A DNA stretch of 64,000 bases from Salvia splendens (lineage: Eukaryota; Streptophyta; Magnoliopsida; Lamiales; Lamiaceae). Of the stretch, positions 11,142 to 23,813 are shown one piece after another. The translations under genes and the position numbers were made by a program. The stretch spans positions 5,986,001 to 6,050,000 of the forward strand of contig NC_056048.1 in assembly GCF_004379255.2 (NCBI RefSeq). Direction: 5' to 3'. A model generated the notes under the pieces. The model ran no database searches, had not been told where the DNA came from, and saw only the letters and a list, made by a program, of their open reading frames with translations. Numbering within the stretch: the first letter of the stretch is position 1; each line of letters starts with the position of its first letter.

Positions 11142-12563
11142 TGCGTGCCATCGTCCTCGGGCTCGCCCGATGGCTCCATTGCGGGTGCCCGCCCGATGGC
11201 ACGCCCTACGCCCACACCCTAAGCTTCGGGTGCGCGCCATCGGGTACCATTGTGGGCTCGGCGGATGATGGCACGCGTTTTTTATTTTTTTTAAATGCTA
11301 AATTCGAAAAATTTGTATAAATACCCCCTACCCCAGCTTCATTTGTAACATTTCATTTCACGATTCCACTCTCGAAACTCACATTTACTACGAAATGGAT
11401 TCAAGTCCCAATAGTCCGATGTTTAGTGGTGATGCGCGTTGGCCGGGTACAGAACCCGACGTATATCAGCCGTTCGACGCCAACACGCAGTACGATTCCG
11501 AATTCAGTACAGACTCGTATGATTTGTCTGACATGGAGCCATCTCCAAATCGACCCGCCGCCGCCCCCCTCCCCCGCCCCCGCAAAAAAGAAGCGGATCC
11601 GGCACCGTGCAAACAAGTTGCCACCTCCGGCAATGAATGAAGAGTACGCCCCCGGCCGTACGAACTACCAGCCGGATGAAACCCTCGTCTTGGCGAGGTG
11701 TTAGGTGGATATATCGGAGGACCCGATATTCGCCAACAACCAGAAGCAGCTCGCGTACTGGGAGCGCATCGCCGAGCGCTACAATGAGGTGAAGTCGCTG
11801 AGCTCGTACAAGCGCCAACGGGAGCAGCTCCGCAAGCACTGGGATCAGGTGAAGAAGCAAGTCAACCTGTTCGCGTCGGAGTATGAGAAGTGAGCGAGGG
11901 AGCAGGGGAGCGGCGAGAACTTGAGCGACAAGCGCGATAGAGCGTTGTTGTCGTACCAGTCCCTGTATGGCGACTTCAAGCATTTGGGCATCTGGGCGAT
12001 CTTGAGAGACAAGCAAAAGTTCCAATGAGGGATTCTGCACACCGGTGCGACAAAGAGGACGAAGAACACCGCCGCTGGTGGTTACACGAACAGCGAAAGC
12101 GGAACTCGTCCGGTGGACCTCAACCGGAAATACACGGAGGCGGAGAGTTCCGGCACACCGATGTCCTCCCGGCGTCCCATAGGCGTCAAGGCTGCGAATA
12201 ACAAGGGGAAGGCGACATCATCCTCGACGGCCGCCGCGTATGTGGGGTTGGCAAGAGCCTCGATGGCGCGGACGTTGTTGCAGACGCACAAGGCCCTCGA
12301 GAAGTGTACGGACCCCGCCAAAGCCGAATACCTCCAGGGGTTGATCGATGAGCTGCGCCGGGAGTTGGGAATTGCGTAGATTAGCCAACTTGAATTGTGT
12401 AACTTTTGTTAATCAATGCAGTCTTCGCCGGTTTTTAGCTACTCGTTGTGTTTTTTAATTAGTTTGCATTAAATGCAGCTCTTTCGTAGTTTTTACTCAA
12501 CTAAGGAGGATAAAAATGATGACGTGGCGGTGCATAGGCTAAGACGCCCCATTGCTAATGCTC
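11036..12563 (+). mobile_element. PIF/Harbinger-type element A (ORF1 only)
   Basis: The left terminus is GAGCACCCACAATGGGGCG. The reverse complement of the right terminus is GAGCATTAGCAATGGGGCG. A 3-bp duplication TAA flanks it at 11033-11035 and 12564-12566, as expected for PIF/Harbinger. The left subterminal 170 bp is GC-rich with repeated CCCGATGGCA-type words. It carries only the Myb-like ORF1, now dead; no transposase is present. Length is 1528 bp. The 3' portion matches that of element E. Confidence 0.75.
11395..12379 (+). pseudogene. Myb/SANT-like Harbinger ORF1 protein, inactivated
   Basis: The start is at 11395 (MDSSPNSPMFSGDARWPG). The reading shifts frame in the proline-rich C-run around 11560. 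The rest then lies in one frame: a trihelix/Myb-like region with the motifs PDETLVLARC, VDISEDPIFANNQ, YWERIAERYN and LRKHW. A helical, NAM-associated-like C-terminal part ends ...EYLQGLIDELRRELGIA. Nonsense codons sit at 11702-11704 (TAG; Trp in the related copy E), 11891-11893 (TGA) and 12026-12028 (TGA). In Harbinger elements this protein binds DNA and assists a separate DDE transposase. Plant databases often label such proteins misleadingly as 'glutathione S-transferase T3-like'. Close paralogue: 48733-49765. Confidence 0.75.
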
Positions 12564-12602
12564 TAAAACCCTACTGCTACTGTTTGTAGTTCAATCAATG
12601 CA

Positions 12603-12841
12603 GCTCTTTCGTAGTTTTTACTCAACTTATTACTACTGTCATTTCTTGATTGTTGCTCAACGTATACAGTAATTCGTGATATTAATGTGTTTTACGTAAT
12701 GGAATTCAAAGATAAGTATCAACTCACAAGTCCATTTACACACATATAAGTTTATATCGGTAATTCTAATTTTTTTATACGTGTAAATGGACTAAATTAA
12801 CTCTTTATGGCCGGCCACATTATGGCCATTTAGCATCACTC
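12603..12841. repeat. direct-repeat copy 1 of the 14.4 kb TIR element
   Basis: It is nearly identical over 239 bp to 14411-14649, at a constant offset of 1808 bp. Both start GCTCTTTCGTAGTTTTT and end GGCCATTTAGCATCACTC. The left half of the element is missing from this copy. Confidence 0.85.
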
Positions 12842-14264
12842 TTTTCTTTTCATATACTCCTATTTTTTAAAATTTTGTTTGTCTTGAAGCTTTCTAGCAG
12901 GCCTAAGATGAACCCTAGGATTGCCTGGGTATTTTTGTGTTGTCTTGGGATGCCTTAAAAGCATGTTTTGTAGGTCTGCCTTCTCTACTACTTGTAGCAA
13001 CTTTTTCTGTTTATGATGTTTTGTATATTCATAAGCTACCAGTCTTAAGTTCCCCACGCAAAAATTACTCTTTTTCATTTATCATGTAGTATTTTCCTTA
13101 ATTTGTTAACTTTGGGGGTTATATGATGTCAAACATGATAATCATAAGCAATGTGCCAATAATTGAGTACTCCACATTTAATTAAATGAGATTTAGACAT
13201 TGTAGATCAATATCAACTGAACTTGAAATAGATCAAGTACCTATGCTCAGTTCAATTGCATCAATTTTTGATGGATGTGATATTAGAGGGTTTTAATTAG
13301 CAACAAATCTACGTGACCAAATTTTGTACAACCAAGAACTAGTTTATTTGAAAAAAATAGGTTTATTTATGCATTTAATTAAAATATATGGATGCATATA
13401 TAGTACATGAAAAGTGCATAATATTGTGGTCATATATTTATGATTTGTGTATAATTTTTTTTACTTTTTTGGAACCATAAATGTAATTAGTGCATACTTT
13501 AATTCAAATTTTAAAAATAATAGAAAGAAAATTCAAATATAAAAATAAAAAATGAGGTTAAAGGCTAATAAGACTTTTTTAACTTGGCCACTTACTATAT
13601 TTATTATTTTAATATATAATTAATGTATCAAATTATTAATATAACCTTATTTTGGTTGTACAAAATTTGATTGTTTATCATCACTCATTAATTTAGGGGG
13701 AATATTCCATATTGCACAAGATTTGAATTCAATTATAATGAAATGAATCAAGTAGTTGGGTTTGTTTGTAGATATACAGAATCTAGTTGAAGGGTGAATA
13801 TGACATGACTCTCATGCGTGGGAGCGTGACAATTCAGATGAGAGAGAATAGTACTATTGAGAATTGGCATGAGAGTTTTAAATAAAGGCAACTTTAGTAA
13901 TTTCTCTCTCTAGAAAAGGGTGGCAAAACTAAAGGGGTTTTGCTCTCACAGACATCTGAATTAGGTTGCTTTCTGTAGAATACACTTTCCTACACAGTTG
14001 ACTCGTGTTGGCTATCGCTGTGATCTCATTAGATCTTGTTTGGATTTTCTGAATTCCCTACATCACCTCTCTTGTCTCATTTATTGTATTTTTTTATTTA
14101 TGATGCACTTCCAATTTTACCATTGATATATTATGGGTATGTTCCAATTTACAAGTTACAACACCCACGGAGAATTTAAGAGAATTTGGGGAGAGAACTT
14201 TGGTGACAAATGTCAATTCATGGTTGGATAAATTGCAGTTTCATGTTATTTATAAATTAAAAAA
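12842..14264. other. intergenic, no gene seen
   Basis: AT-rich. A stretch at 13800-14060 with TTTCTCTCTCTAGAAAAGGG and CTTTCCTACACAGTTGACTC looks like an untranslated leader or retroelement 5' end, but nothing coding follows. No call is made. Confidence 0.35.
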
Positions 14265-14649
14265 GAATAATGCTATGCGGCCACATTATGGCCAGCCATA
14301 AATTAATTAAATAACAAAAAACTTTGATTTTTTTTCAAATTTTTGGTTTAATACTATTTGATTTTACTTTTATATAATCTTCATTATATGTTCCTCAATA
14401 TGTTAGTGTTGCTCTTTCGTAGTTTTTGCTCAACTTATTACTACTGTCATTTCTTGATTGTTGCTCAACGTATACACTAATTCGTGATATTAATGTGTTT
14501 TACGTAATGGAATTCAAAGATAAGTATTAACTCACAAGTCCATTCACACACATATAAGTTTATATCGGTAATTCTAATTTTTTTATACATGTAAATGGAC
14601 TAAATTAACTTTTTATGGCCGGCCACATTATGGCCATTTAGCATCACTC
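14265..14649. mobile_element. TIR element with GGCCACATTATGGCC ends
   Basis: The left end has AATGCTATGCGGCCACATTA and then TGGCCAGCCATAAA. The reverse-complemented right end has GATGCTAAATGGCCATAATG and then TGGCCGGCCATAAA. The inverted similarity covers about 36 bp, each arm holding an inner GGCCA...TGGCC palindrome. No coding content. Superfamily unknown; no clear target duplication was seen. Confidence 0.5.
14411..14649. repeat. direct-repeat copy 2 (see 12603-12841)
   Basis: This is the right 239 bp of the TIR element. It aligns without offset change to 12603-12841 with a few substitutions. Confidence 0.85.
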
Positions 14650-16037
14650 ATTAAAAAAATATCTAATGAGCCATTAGGCTTTGAGCACCGTCTTAAATCA
14701 TGATCTCGAAAGACCACCTCTGATGTTTGAGTACTATTTCGACTGAAGCCATAACTGGATTTTAAGCATCATCTCATCTAGAGTCTGGTCAATCTTCTTT
14801 GACTCACGGATATCATTTCATTTGAAGCTTCAAAGATAGAACTAATTGAGGTCTAAGCATAGCTCATTTGGTGCTACACATGGTCACGTCTGAGTTCTAA
14901 CCATTTTCTCCTATGTCATTTAACAAATCACACTATAAATAACTTATTTTTAAGGATATAAAAATCGAGATGCAATTACTTGAGTTGGGAATTTTTAAAA
15001 ATAGTAACAACAATTTAAGACGTAAAAGAAAACGTTTCTAAATTAATGACAAACTAATTTCATCTTCTGCTATTTTAGGACCGTTCTATTTGCGTCATCT
15101 AATTTTAGTTGGGACACAAATAATAAGGACGTGTTTTGAAGCATTGGTGGTATATTTAAACAATTAAATAGTCAAATATGGAAAGTATATTCCATGCAGG
15201 TTCAATTTGTCAATCCCAACAAATAAATAGGGTATCTTATTCTTATATATATGTCGACTGCATTGCCTGAATATTTAAGTATAGCTTGGCTATATATAGA
15301 AGCAGCAGCATACCCATAGTGCCATTAAACAAACCACAGAGCTTATGGCTGCAGTAAATTCAGAAACCTAACGACATCACATATAATTGATTAAGTTATT
15401 CAATTTAATTTGGTTTGGTAACATAAACTTGTATTCCAACTATGCAAAGTTAGAGGTGTTAACAAATTTGTATTAATGCATAGGAAATTGAAATTTCATC
15501 TAATATTCATTTCCATTTTGAATACTTTTAGTAATCAATTTTCACCAAAGTTGTGTAGAATTTATTGTATTGAATTATAGTAGAATTTAAACAATAACTT
15601 AAATATATCCTCCTGGACGCCCGCAAAGTTATTGACTTAGTGGTTGGAAACTTATTGCATTTTAATTATGTTATAAGAAGGAGAGTATCTCATGAATTGA
15701 ATTGTTCTCATCAGTTTAGCCGAAAATGAGATGAATTAAAGATTACGAGCTTTCAAATTTATATTTTTATCTAGTTCTATATACTGCATGCACTCTAAAA
15801 CGATCTTTGAATTCGAACCAAAATACTCCTTTTTATTTGACATCATTATCATTGGACTGTTTTGAGAATTTGCACCATTCACAACTGAAAAAACTGGACG
15901 ATTAATGATTAATTTTCGAAAAGACAAAATAGACAATTATTTTGTTATGATTGCTAAAGTGAATTAATGTTTGTTTTCCAATAAAAAATTATAAATGGTG
16001 TTGTTCAGAATGTAGTTTATGAATGCCAACGTCTTCT
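14650..16037. other. intergenic, no gene seen
   Basis: No recognisable protein, RNA gene or complete element. The minus-strand frame at 15736-15936 is low-complexity and unsupported. Confidence 0.4.
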
Positions 16038-16074
16038 TCTTTTTCTTTTTCTTTTTCTTTTTCTTTTTCTTTTC
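16038..16074. repeat. (CTTTTT)n microsatellite
   Basis: Six to seven units of CTTTTT in perfect register. Confidence 0.9.
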
Positions 16075-16489
16075 GAATTTCTTGGGATTGCATTACCCAG
16101 ACTCCCACATGTTTTGGAACTGACGTGGCACAAGTAATCCCTTCTTTATTTTATGATAAATAAATCCCCAACGTCATTTTGCTCCTGCTCCTACGATAAA
16201 TTGGACCACTATTATTAAATTACATAAGTCAATAATGTCATACACTTATTTAATAGGAGTAATTCTCAAGCAACACTATAAATCGAAAGAATTATTAATA
16301 TATATTATCTCCGTCCCATAAAAATAGGAACAGTTTCTTTTTTATCAGTCCCATAAAAATATCTCATTTCAATTTATGGAAAATTCTCCCTAATTCATAC
16401 TTATATATATAAATTATTTACAACTTATATCACTATGGTCTACCATTACATACTAATAATAATATGAGTCATACTATCAACTTAGCATT

Positions 16490-17936
16490 ACACTTTGGAA
16501 GGCAAGAAGCCTATCAAAAGCTGGCAGATTGGTGCTTATCAAATCAGTTCTCAATAGTATCCCGATGTACTATCTCAACTTGTTTCATATGCCCAAAAAG
16601 GTGGTCAATCGCATTATTCAACTGCAAAGAAGATTCTTTTGGGGTAAGAAAGAAGGAGAAAAGGGGGGCTGCCTCATTTCATGGGAGACTATTCAAAAGC
16701 CAATGAGCCAAGGAGGCTTGGGAGTAGGCGATATCCTAATTAAGAATGCCTCTCTTCTTTTCAAATGGTGGTGGAGGTTTGCTGACAACCGAAGAACACT
16801 TTGGAAAGAGATTGTTTAATCTAATCATGATACCAGACACCTTGAGGATTTTCAAAGAATGAATAACAAGAACCGATCATGTGTTTGGGGGCAGATCACA
16901 GACTTTAGAAGCTTTAGTAAGGAGGTACAAGAAATGCCTTCGAAAGGCATTCGGATGAAGATCGGCAATGGGGCTCACACGAGGTTTTGGTTTGATAATT
17001 GGGCAGGGATGAATAGTCTTCGACTTAGCTATCCCAAGTTATTCATATTGTCTACACAGAAACAAGATCTTGTTCGAGAAATTGGCACATGGGTGAATGG
17101 GGAGTGGAAATAGGCCTTCAATTGGAGATGAAATCTTTTTGAGTGGGAAGAAGAATCCTTTAGAGAAGAAGCGACTCTTATCAACGCCGTGATTCGAGAA
17201 ATCTTTTTGAGTGGGAAGAAGAATCCTTTAGAGACCTTATCAACGTCGTGAATCTTACAAAGCTGTCCGAAAACGTAAATGACAGGAGGGTGTCGTCGAG
17301 TGACTTATCAAATTCCTTCTCGGTGTCTGACTTTGGTCTGCAGGTTACCAAGATCATGGAGGACGAGAGCTCACCACAAGTTCAAAGGAGGCTCGCATGG
17401 AGAAATATTGCTCCTCCAAGAGCACAACTTCAAGTATGGTTTCTTCTTCAAGGAAAAATCAACACTAAAGAGAGGCTTTTCAGACTGGGAGCAGCTAGAA
17501 TTGAAGATGATCGATGCATTTTGTGCAAAGAATAGACTGAAACTGTTGAACACCAGTTTTTTTGCTGCAAATCATCGAGCAATCTCTGGTATCACTGGTG
17601 CAAATGTTGGGATTTATCATTTTGTCTTCCCAAAGATCCAAAGACATGTCTGCTTTCTTGGGTGGTTACTCCGTTCAAAAGATTTGATAAGCGGTTGTGG
17701 ACCGCCATGTTTTATGTCATCGCGTGGACAATTTGGGATATTAGAAACAAAATGGCATTCCAAGATTTTAAACCTAACTAGGAGTTCGAGAAGAAGCGAC
17801 TCTTTTGGCGCCTTGGAACTTGGGCGAAAGGATGGTGTCCGGATTTTCCCTTTGCACCGGAGTTGTTAGAAGATGACTTGAAGGTTATCAGAGGCTGGGC
17901 AGGAACAAGAGCTCCACGAATAGGTAGGTTGTGCTG
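16490..17936 (+). pseudogene. LINE reverse transcriptase C-terminus and zf-RVT domain, broken
   Basis: The recognisable order is KAGRLVLIKSVLNSIPMYYL, FFWG (RT thumb region), MKIGNGAHTRFWFDNW, then the zf-RVT block RRLAWRNIAPPRAQLQVWFL, ERLFRLG, CILC and EHQFFCC. It closes with W..WDIRNKMAFQ. The frame changes between about 17110 and 17250. In-frame stops occur at 16817-16819 and after WVNGEWK. A further stop follows the CILCKE string, and another lies near 17780. A local duplication of the LFEWEEESF-coding segment (about 17130-17165 repeated at about 17200-17235) accounts for part of the frame loss. It is dead, and no catalytic RT motif remains in this fragment. Confidence 0.75.
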
Positions 17937-18110
17937 ACTTTTTTTTAATTCCTGGCTCTTGATGTTTTTTCCTTCTTTTGTGGCTTTGTTAGGGGTTTTG
18001 GCTCGGTGAGAGGATGGTTGGTTTGTTGCTTTGTTGGGGCTGCTTTGTTGGGTAGTTTTTTACTTGTTTTGGATCCCTTTTTTTCATTTATTTCCCTTTT
18101 TTTTGGATCA
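16490..18110 (+). mobile_element. 5'-truncated LINE (non-LTR retrotransposon)
   Basis: It contains only the 3' end of a plant L1-type ORF2: the tail of the reverse transcriptase and the zf-RVT domain. A GT-rich 3' untranslated part follows to about 18110. 5' truncation is typical of LINE insertion. A Stowaway-like end (CTCCGTCCCATAAAAATAGG near 16311) precedes it, and similar MITE-like sequence seems to resume after 18110. The LINE may therefore have landed in a MITE. No clear poly(A) or target duplication was seen. Confidence 0.7.
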
Positions 18111-18401
18111 TTCTCATCATATCACTTATTTTACTAATTATGCATTAATTTTTATGTAGTCCTAATGTCTCTATTCATCCTACATCGATAGTGGGTCCAA
18201 GTGGAGTAGTCCACAACCACCCCGAATGATTATTATGTCCTTTATTATCGAAAAAATTCAATTAAATTCACTTTGGATCTTCGTACGTCATCCATCTATT
18301 GCTAATGACAATCGTTGCATTGCATCTACCTTCTAACGTCTGCAATGACTTTTTTTTACCGTATCTAACCTTGTTTCTTGAATCACCATTCCCACATATG
18401 G

Positions 18402-18612
18402 AGTACTCACTTCGTTTCATAGTAGAGAAGTCATTTTGCTATTTTGGCACGTTCCATAGTAGTGGAGTCATTTTCATTTTTAGTAGTAAAAATCAATACT
18501 TTTCTTCTCACTTACTTTACTCTGTTTACTTTATTCTCTTTTTATCTCTCTACCTTTTTTCGTTTCCTACATTTTCTTAAATTGAGTTCGAAAAGAAACG
18601 CTTCCACTTCCG
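18402..18612. mobile_element. eroded Stowaway-like MITE
   Basis: It starts CTCACTTCGTTTCATAGTAG, followed by GTGGAGTCATTTTCATTTTT and the TTACTTTACTCTGTTTACTT run characteristic of this MITE group in the window. The right terminus is degraded near GAAAAGAAACGCTTCCACTT. Confidence 0.4.
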
Positions 18613-20109
18613 CATATGTATTATTTATCTTTATGAATAGCAACGTATTTAATCGGACCATAGGTTTATGTTATTTTTTATATCCTGTGCCGATGTCGAC
18701 AAAAAAAGTTATAGTAGTCATTAATTGATTGATTAATATTTTATACTGTATGATAGATACGTGCGTGTGTTAACCTTTCAACCTTATAAATGCCACCCTA
18801 AGTCCTACCTAACATGTTCGAATCAAGTTTATTTTCCTATCTATGAAATCTAATCTGGCTGAGTTGGTGCTTTCATTATTTTAATACTCCGTTTGAATGT
18901 CTCGTTGCTTTCCCAACACAACATTATCCTTTGCGCTTTATTTTATTTTCCCATCAAAGAGTATTTATTTGCTCCTTATTTTTAATTAATTGTTTGTACG
19001 AAAATATATAATATGAATTTTTTTTGGGTAGACAAACGATGAAGTTAGAACCATACACCTCGTTATTATAGATAGGAGATCGCACTATTGGTATTTTCAA
19101 ATAAATGTATACTAGTATTAATTGGAGTATATATATACGGCTGACTTCTTTAAATGAAGAGGGTGCATATATTCTAGATATATTATGCATAAAATAAAAA
19201 AATTTCCAAACAAATATATAAGACTATTAATTTAAATAAATGGCTGGATCCATGCTTTAATATTGTCTTTGCATTTACTATTAATTTTTAACTAGTGATT
19301 AATAAATCAAATAGATTCAACTAAGAATCGACATGTTGATCAGTCTGATTTAATTAGAAAAATCATTGATATATGGATCGTTGTAAATCGTGAAAACCGA
19401 TCGGTTTGACCATTAATTAAAATAATTTTTATTAATTAGAAACACACAGTTCGTGTGATGTTTGATCAAGAAAATTATGGTAATTGTTAGTATGTCTCGA
19501 GTCTTTATAGTTTGCCGCTAGCCGAACGAGGGTTTCGAAATTGTTAGTATGCCTTAATTTTGTATTGGGCCTATTTATATAGAAGTCGGGCGCATAACTC
19601 TGTAATCCGAAAACAATCTGAATAACATCCGTTCTCTGTTTCCGCCTATGGACGTAGCCAACGCAACGTTGGTGAACCACGTAAATTCTGTGTCTCTTTA
19701 CGTTACTGTTTATCTCGATTACACAATTGCTCTATTATGTTATAACAACAATTATGACATAAAATACTTTTCCAAAACATTGGTAGTTTAAAATTTTCGG
19801 AATTGATGTTTCATTGATTCTTCATCCAAACTCACTACCTGATCTAAATGTTGCATGTCGCCATCATCAATTTCTTCCTCTCATTTGATGCTAGCTCATC
19901 ACCCTAATATTTAGACGTTCATTTTAAAAAATATTTGAAGATGATCAATAATTATTCTTTATCTATCTCGTGATGACTCAATCTTATCAAATAGAGGAGA
20001 AACGTTTTGGCAACTGATTATGTATTTCCTCGTTCCAACATTTCCGAAGTTGCTCGCCATGATTTCCCAAATTATAAATACTAGTACCATTGATTTCAAA
20101 CACGCTATT
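18613..20109. other. intergenic, no gene seen
   Basis: No supported coding region or complete element. The short frames at 18954-19190 and 19432-19680 have no recognisable domains. Confidence 0.4.
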
Positions 20110-20112
20110 TTA

Positions 20113-20506
20113 GAGCATCCGTAACAGCGGACTAAAGGTAGAACTAGCGGCTAGGGCGTCGGGACGTCCACTATTGCGTTAAGCTAACGCGACAGACGTC
20201 CTGAGGTAGGATGAGCACTCACCCGCCTCCCTCCACCGTTAGCCGATCGCTAGTCCGCTATTGCGCGGACAACAATCGACTAGCCGAATTTTTATTTATT
20301 TATTTATTTTTATACCCGATATTTACAACTCATTGCATTTCATTTTTTCATAAGTGCCAACAACTAAAATGAATTAATCGTATTTGTGAATTTGTTTTAT
20401 TGGCTATGGCGTCGATTAGTCCTAGCGATGTGGCATGATGTGGTTAGTCCTAGTGACGTGACATAATGTGTTTTTGATTATTGGTTAGTCCGCCGTGTGT
20501 ATGCTC
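20113..20506. mobile_element. short Harbinger-like MITE B
   Basis: The termini are GAGCATCCGTAACAGCGG and, as reverse complement of the right end, GAGCATACACACGGCGG. Flanks are TTA (left) and TAA (right), compatible with a degenerate TWA target duplication. The left third is GC-rich with repeated TAGTCCGC / GCGGACTA and GCTAG words. It is 394 bp and non-coding. Confidence 0.6.
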
Positions 20507-20509
20507 TAA

Positions 20510-21873
20510 TTAAATAACCTTTCTCTCTCTTGTGGGAGCTTCTTTTCTTGACAATTTTGGAGCCTGTTTTTGGTACGAGATGTATAATTAAATCAAAGAG
20601 TAAAAAAAAGGTACATAGTGCAGAGAACATGAGAACAAAGCAGACTTCTAAAAGCTTACAGTGAAGGTCCATACCTCGTTTAAAATATGACAATTATTAA
20701 ATCAATTCCATAGTCAATTTAGTGTAAATTAGCCAATCATAACATCTCTCCAACTAGGTTTGAGACTTCAAAAATTTACTAAAATATTTTCTATATTTCA
20801 TTAACTTCGAAAATGGTATACCAGTCCACATCTTTCCACTCCCATCCCAATTAGTGAGATCAGTTTGAAAATGGCAATACATTATTAGTGTCGACTTCCC
20901 ACACTGTCAATGAACAATAAATGGATAGTCCAACCGTACGTACCAAAATAAATAAATATATTAATTTTGGAGACATAATGCAACACAATGTACAAAAGTT
21001 ATTTAAGAATTGGGAACTGCTCAATAACCATATGTGGATAGTGTGCAGTTCAAATATTGGCTCTTACTCTTCACAAAGGTACAATACTATACAACACCCC
21101 TTTCTTTACTGCCATAAAACTTCAAAAAAGCACAGGCATGCATTTTCCAGTCAAACCACTACTCTCCTTCTTTAATTTTTTTAAAAATAAAATAAAAAAA
21201 GGAAAAACTCTTACACATATTTTCTGAATTTCTGTAACGCTGAACATGGATAGGTCATGCACTTTTCTGGAATTCTATCAACTTCAACACTTTATTTTCT
21301 AGACGACACCATTTAGCCTTTGCCATGCAACGAATCCTAGCCACTTAGTCTGTGTAGTAGCCACCAGCACATACACATATATAGTGTTTCTTGTCTACAC
21401 ATACTTATTTATTCAAATTCCCTATAATTTTTCTATATTCTATCCAAACCAAAAACTATTACATGTAGATAAAAAGTCAATCAATGCACCAGGGCCTAAT
21501 TAAATCATACATGCATGCTTTTACATTTATTTATAGGGTAATTTGTCTATTAATTCCTAAATTTTAGTCAAATGCTAGTTTTGCATGCCACCTCTAAACT
21601 ATTGATTTGTTCATATAACTAAATTATTATTTTATTAATCAATCAAAATTTCAACGATGACTGACTAACATATGTGACACTATCAGACGTTAACTAAAAC
21701 GATGTCCCATTATAAGCAGCAAAACAATGTTGCAATATTATAAAATTAACAGCTTTATCTGTTGAATTAGGATTATATTTTAAAAAATGGACGGGGAAGA
21801 GAAAATGAGAAACAAAATGTAAGGGAGTACGACAAATGAATTATTTAATTTAGTGGTATAATATATTACTACA
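20510..21873. other. intergenic, no gene seen
   Basis: AT-rich, with only small shadow frames. No inverted-repeat element with matching flanks was recognised. Confidence 0.4.
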
Positions 21874-21876
21874 TAA

Positions 21877-23810
21877 GGCCATCCGCAACACTGTCTCTTA
21901 TCCGTCTTTTAACCGTCTCATCTCTTCACTATTCATGGGCCCCATTGTACTTTTCAACCCATCTCTTAACTAAGAGACATCACCTGTAACCCTCCATCTC
22001 TTAACCATCCCATCCCTTAACTATTCATTCAATTTCATTTTTTATTTTATTTCTAACAAATTCAATTAATAAAAACACAATTTATTAAATAAAATAAAAT
22101 TACAATTTAAAATCTTAAAAAAATTTAAAAAAAACACATAATTAAAATCTAAAAAATAAATAAAAAGACATAATTTAAATTACTAGAAATTAAAAATTAC
22201 ACACTTAAAAACTACTCCGCCAGTGAATCATCCCCCGAAGGCAGTGGTGGTGCGCTCAAGCTACCTGGAGGCGGAATATCAATTTGTCTTGCTAGATACT
22301 CAATTCCGGTAAGATGGGTTTGATATTAGGGAGGCGTCATGCGGGAAGTGTCAGACATCATGGCGACCAAGTACAGGGACATTAGGCTGTTCGAGCCCGA
22401 GCCCGCCTGGCTTGATTTGCCTCGGCCCCTCCTCCCTCTTGCCGCCTTCGCTGCCTTGGTCCCCTGCGGCCGACAGCGCCCACGGGAGGACCCCCTGCAT
22501 CGGTGGTCGTGCCCTCAACCTCATGTGAGGCAAACTCTTGTGCGGCGCTGCCTGAACCGCCCTCACTAGACAAGTATTGGCCACCCGCCGTGTACTTCGT
22601 GTGTTTCGAGGTTGAGCCTGTGCTGGACTGGACACCGCCAGCCCACCTTTCCTCGTCTCTGACCACCTCCCAAACATCGACATGTTTGAATTCTTTGTCG
22701 TTATCGTAAAAAAAAACTCGCAAAGCCGCTCTCAGAATGTCAGCTCCACTGGCTCCGCTTTGGTAATTCGCCGCTTCATTCTTGTAGGTCCCGCAAAATT
22801 TTTTGACTTCTCTGTCGACTCGGTCAAAATGACTGTGGAGCATCTTCAATGTGCGCCGGCGGGACCCCTTTGGCTTAATCTCGTTGTAGGCGTCGATGAC
22901 CTTTTCCAAAAACACTTTCAGGTTTGTTGATTCCCGACGATGGGATCGTACGAGACGCTGACCCAGGCGTTGTACAGAGCCACCGTGTCCTTGCGGCTGT
23001 ATGGATGACGGCCTACATCCTCCTCCTCCTAGGCCGCCTCCTCCTCTTTCTCCACGGCGTCGAATGCGCGAGCCATGGAGCTTCCACCGCCTCGTCCTCC
23101 TTCCGAATTGGGTTCATCCGGATAATCCTCCTTAATTTGGGATAATCCCTGTGAATACCTCGGCACGGAGGGATGAGCGTATGTATCCACATCAAAATGA
23201 GGTGGTTGGTACGCCGCCGCCGGCGACGAGCCTTGGGTGCCCGACGTCGATGAACCGGAACCAGAACCACCCAAGACATTGTACATGCCCCCAGTCGCCA
23301 AACGCGTTTATGTCAAAGCCGTCGGAGCCGCCAGAGTTTCCGTCGCCGGACATTTTTGTGATGAAAATTGGAGAGGTGAGATGAAAATTGGAGAGGAAAT
23401 GGAGATTATTTGAGAAGAATAGGTGTGTGTTTGTGTGTATAATGAGGATGAAAGAGGAGTATTTATAGAATAAAAAAAGAAAAAATAAATAAAAAAATAA
23501 CCGTTGAACGGTCATATGACCGTTTTTTATTTTTTTTATTTATATTTTTTATTAAAATCAATTTTTTTTAAAAATGATTTATTGCATCAGCGTGACGACA
23601 CCCACTCGCGGGCCGACGAGTGGGCGTCACGCCTAGCGCCATAGCGCGCCACGTGGCTCTTGCGCCTGGCGAGCTGGCGCGCCAACCGTCTCGCTGGGAC
23701 GAGACGCTCGCCGAGACCGGGATGAGACGCGAGGCTGCAACGCCGTCTCGATGTCGTCTCGTCTCGCCGAGACGAGATAGAGATGACAACGAGACGCGTT
23801 GCGGATGACC
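21877..23810 (-). mobile_element. PIF/Harbinger-type element C (ORF1 only)
   Basis: The termini are GGCCATCCGCAACA and, reverse-complemented, GGTCATCCGCAACG. A perfect TAA duplication flanks it at 21874-21876 and 23811-23813. ORF1 runs on the minus strand. The subterminal zone on the promoter side (23590-23800) is GC-rich and built from GTCTCG/CGAGAC words. The AT-rich left side holds (C)CATCTCTTAAC repeats. Length is 1934 bp, and no transposase frame is present. Confidence 0.75.
22350..23353 (-). pseudogene. Myb/SANT-like Harbinger ORF1 protein, frameshifted
   Basis: The minus-strand start at 23353 gives MSGDGNSGGSDGFDINAFGD. A frame change near 23290 leads to a Gly/Ser-rich segment. Another leads to the SANT-like block KDTVALYNAWVSVSYDPIVG. 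A third follows, for FLEKVIDAYNEIKP, RTLKMLHSHFDRVDREVKKF and GTYKNEAANYQSGASGADIL, which is followed by FKHVDVWEVVRDEERW. The order Myb, then F.G.Y..A...SG, then F....W..L is that of the ORF1 proteins in elements A, D and E. At least two to three frameshifts make it inactive. The C-terminal end is uncertain. Confidence 0.65.
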
Positions 23811-23813
23811 TAA

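Noticed and set aside
11504..12040. 178-codon minus-strand frame opposite the element A ORF1
   Set aside because: It overlaps the recognised Myb-like pseudogene and reads as low-complexity Leu/Arg/Val, a GC-rich shadow.
18299..18728. Two overlapping plus-strand frames rich in Phe/Leu/Tyr
   Set aside because: Composition follows a T-rich Stowaway-like remnant; no domain.
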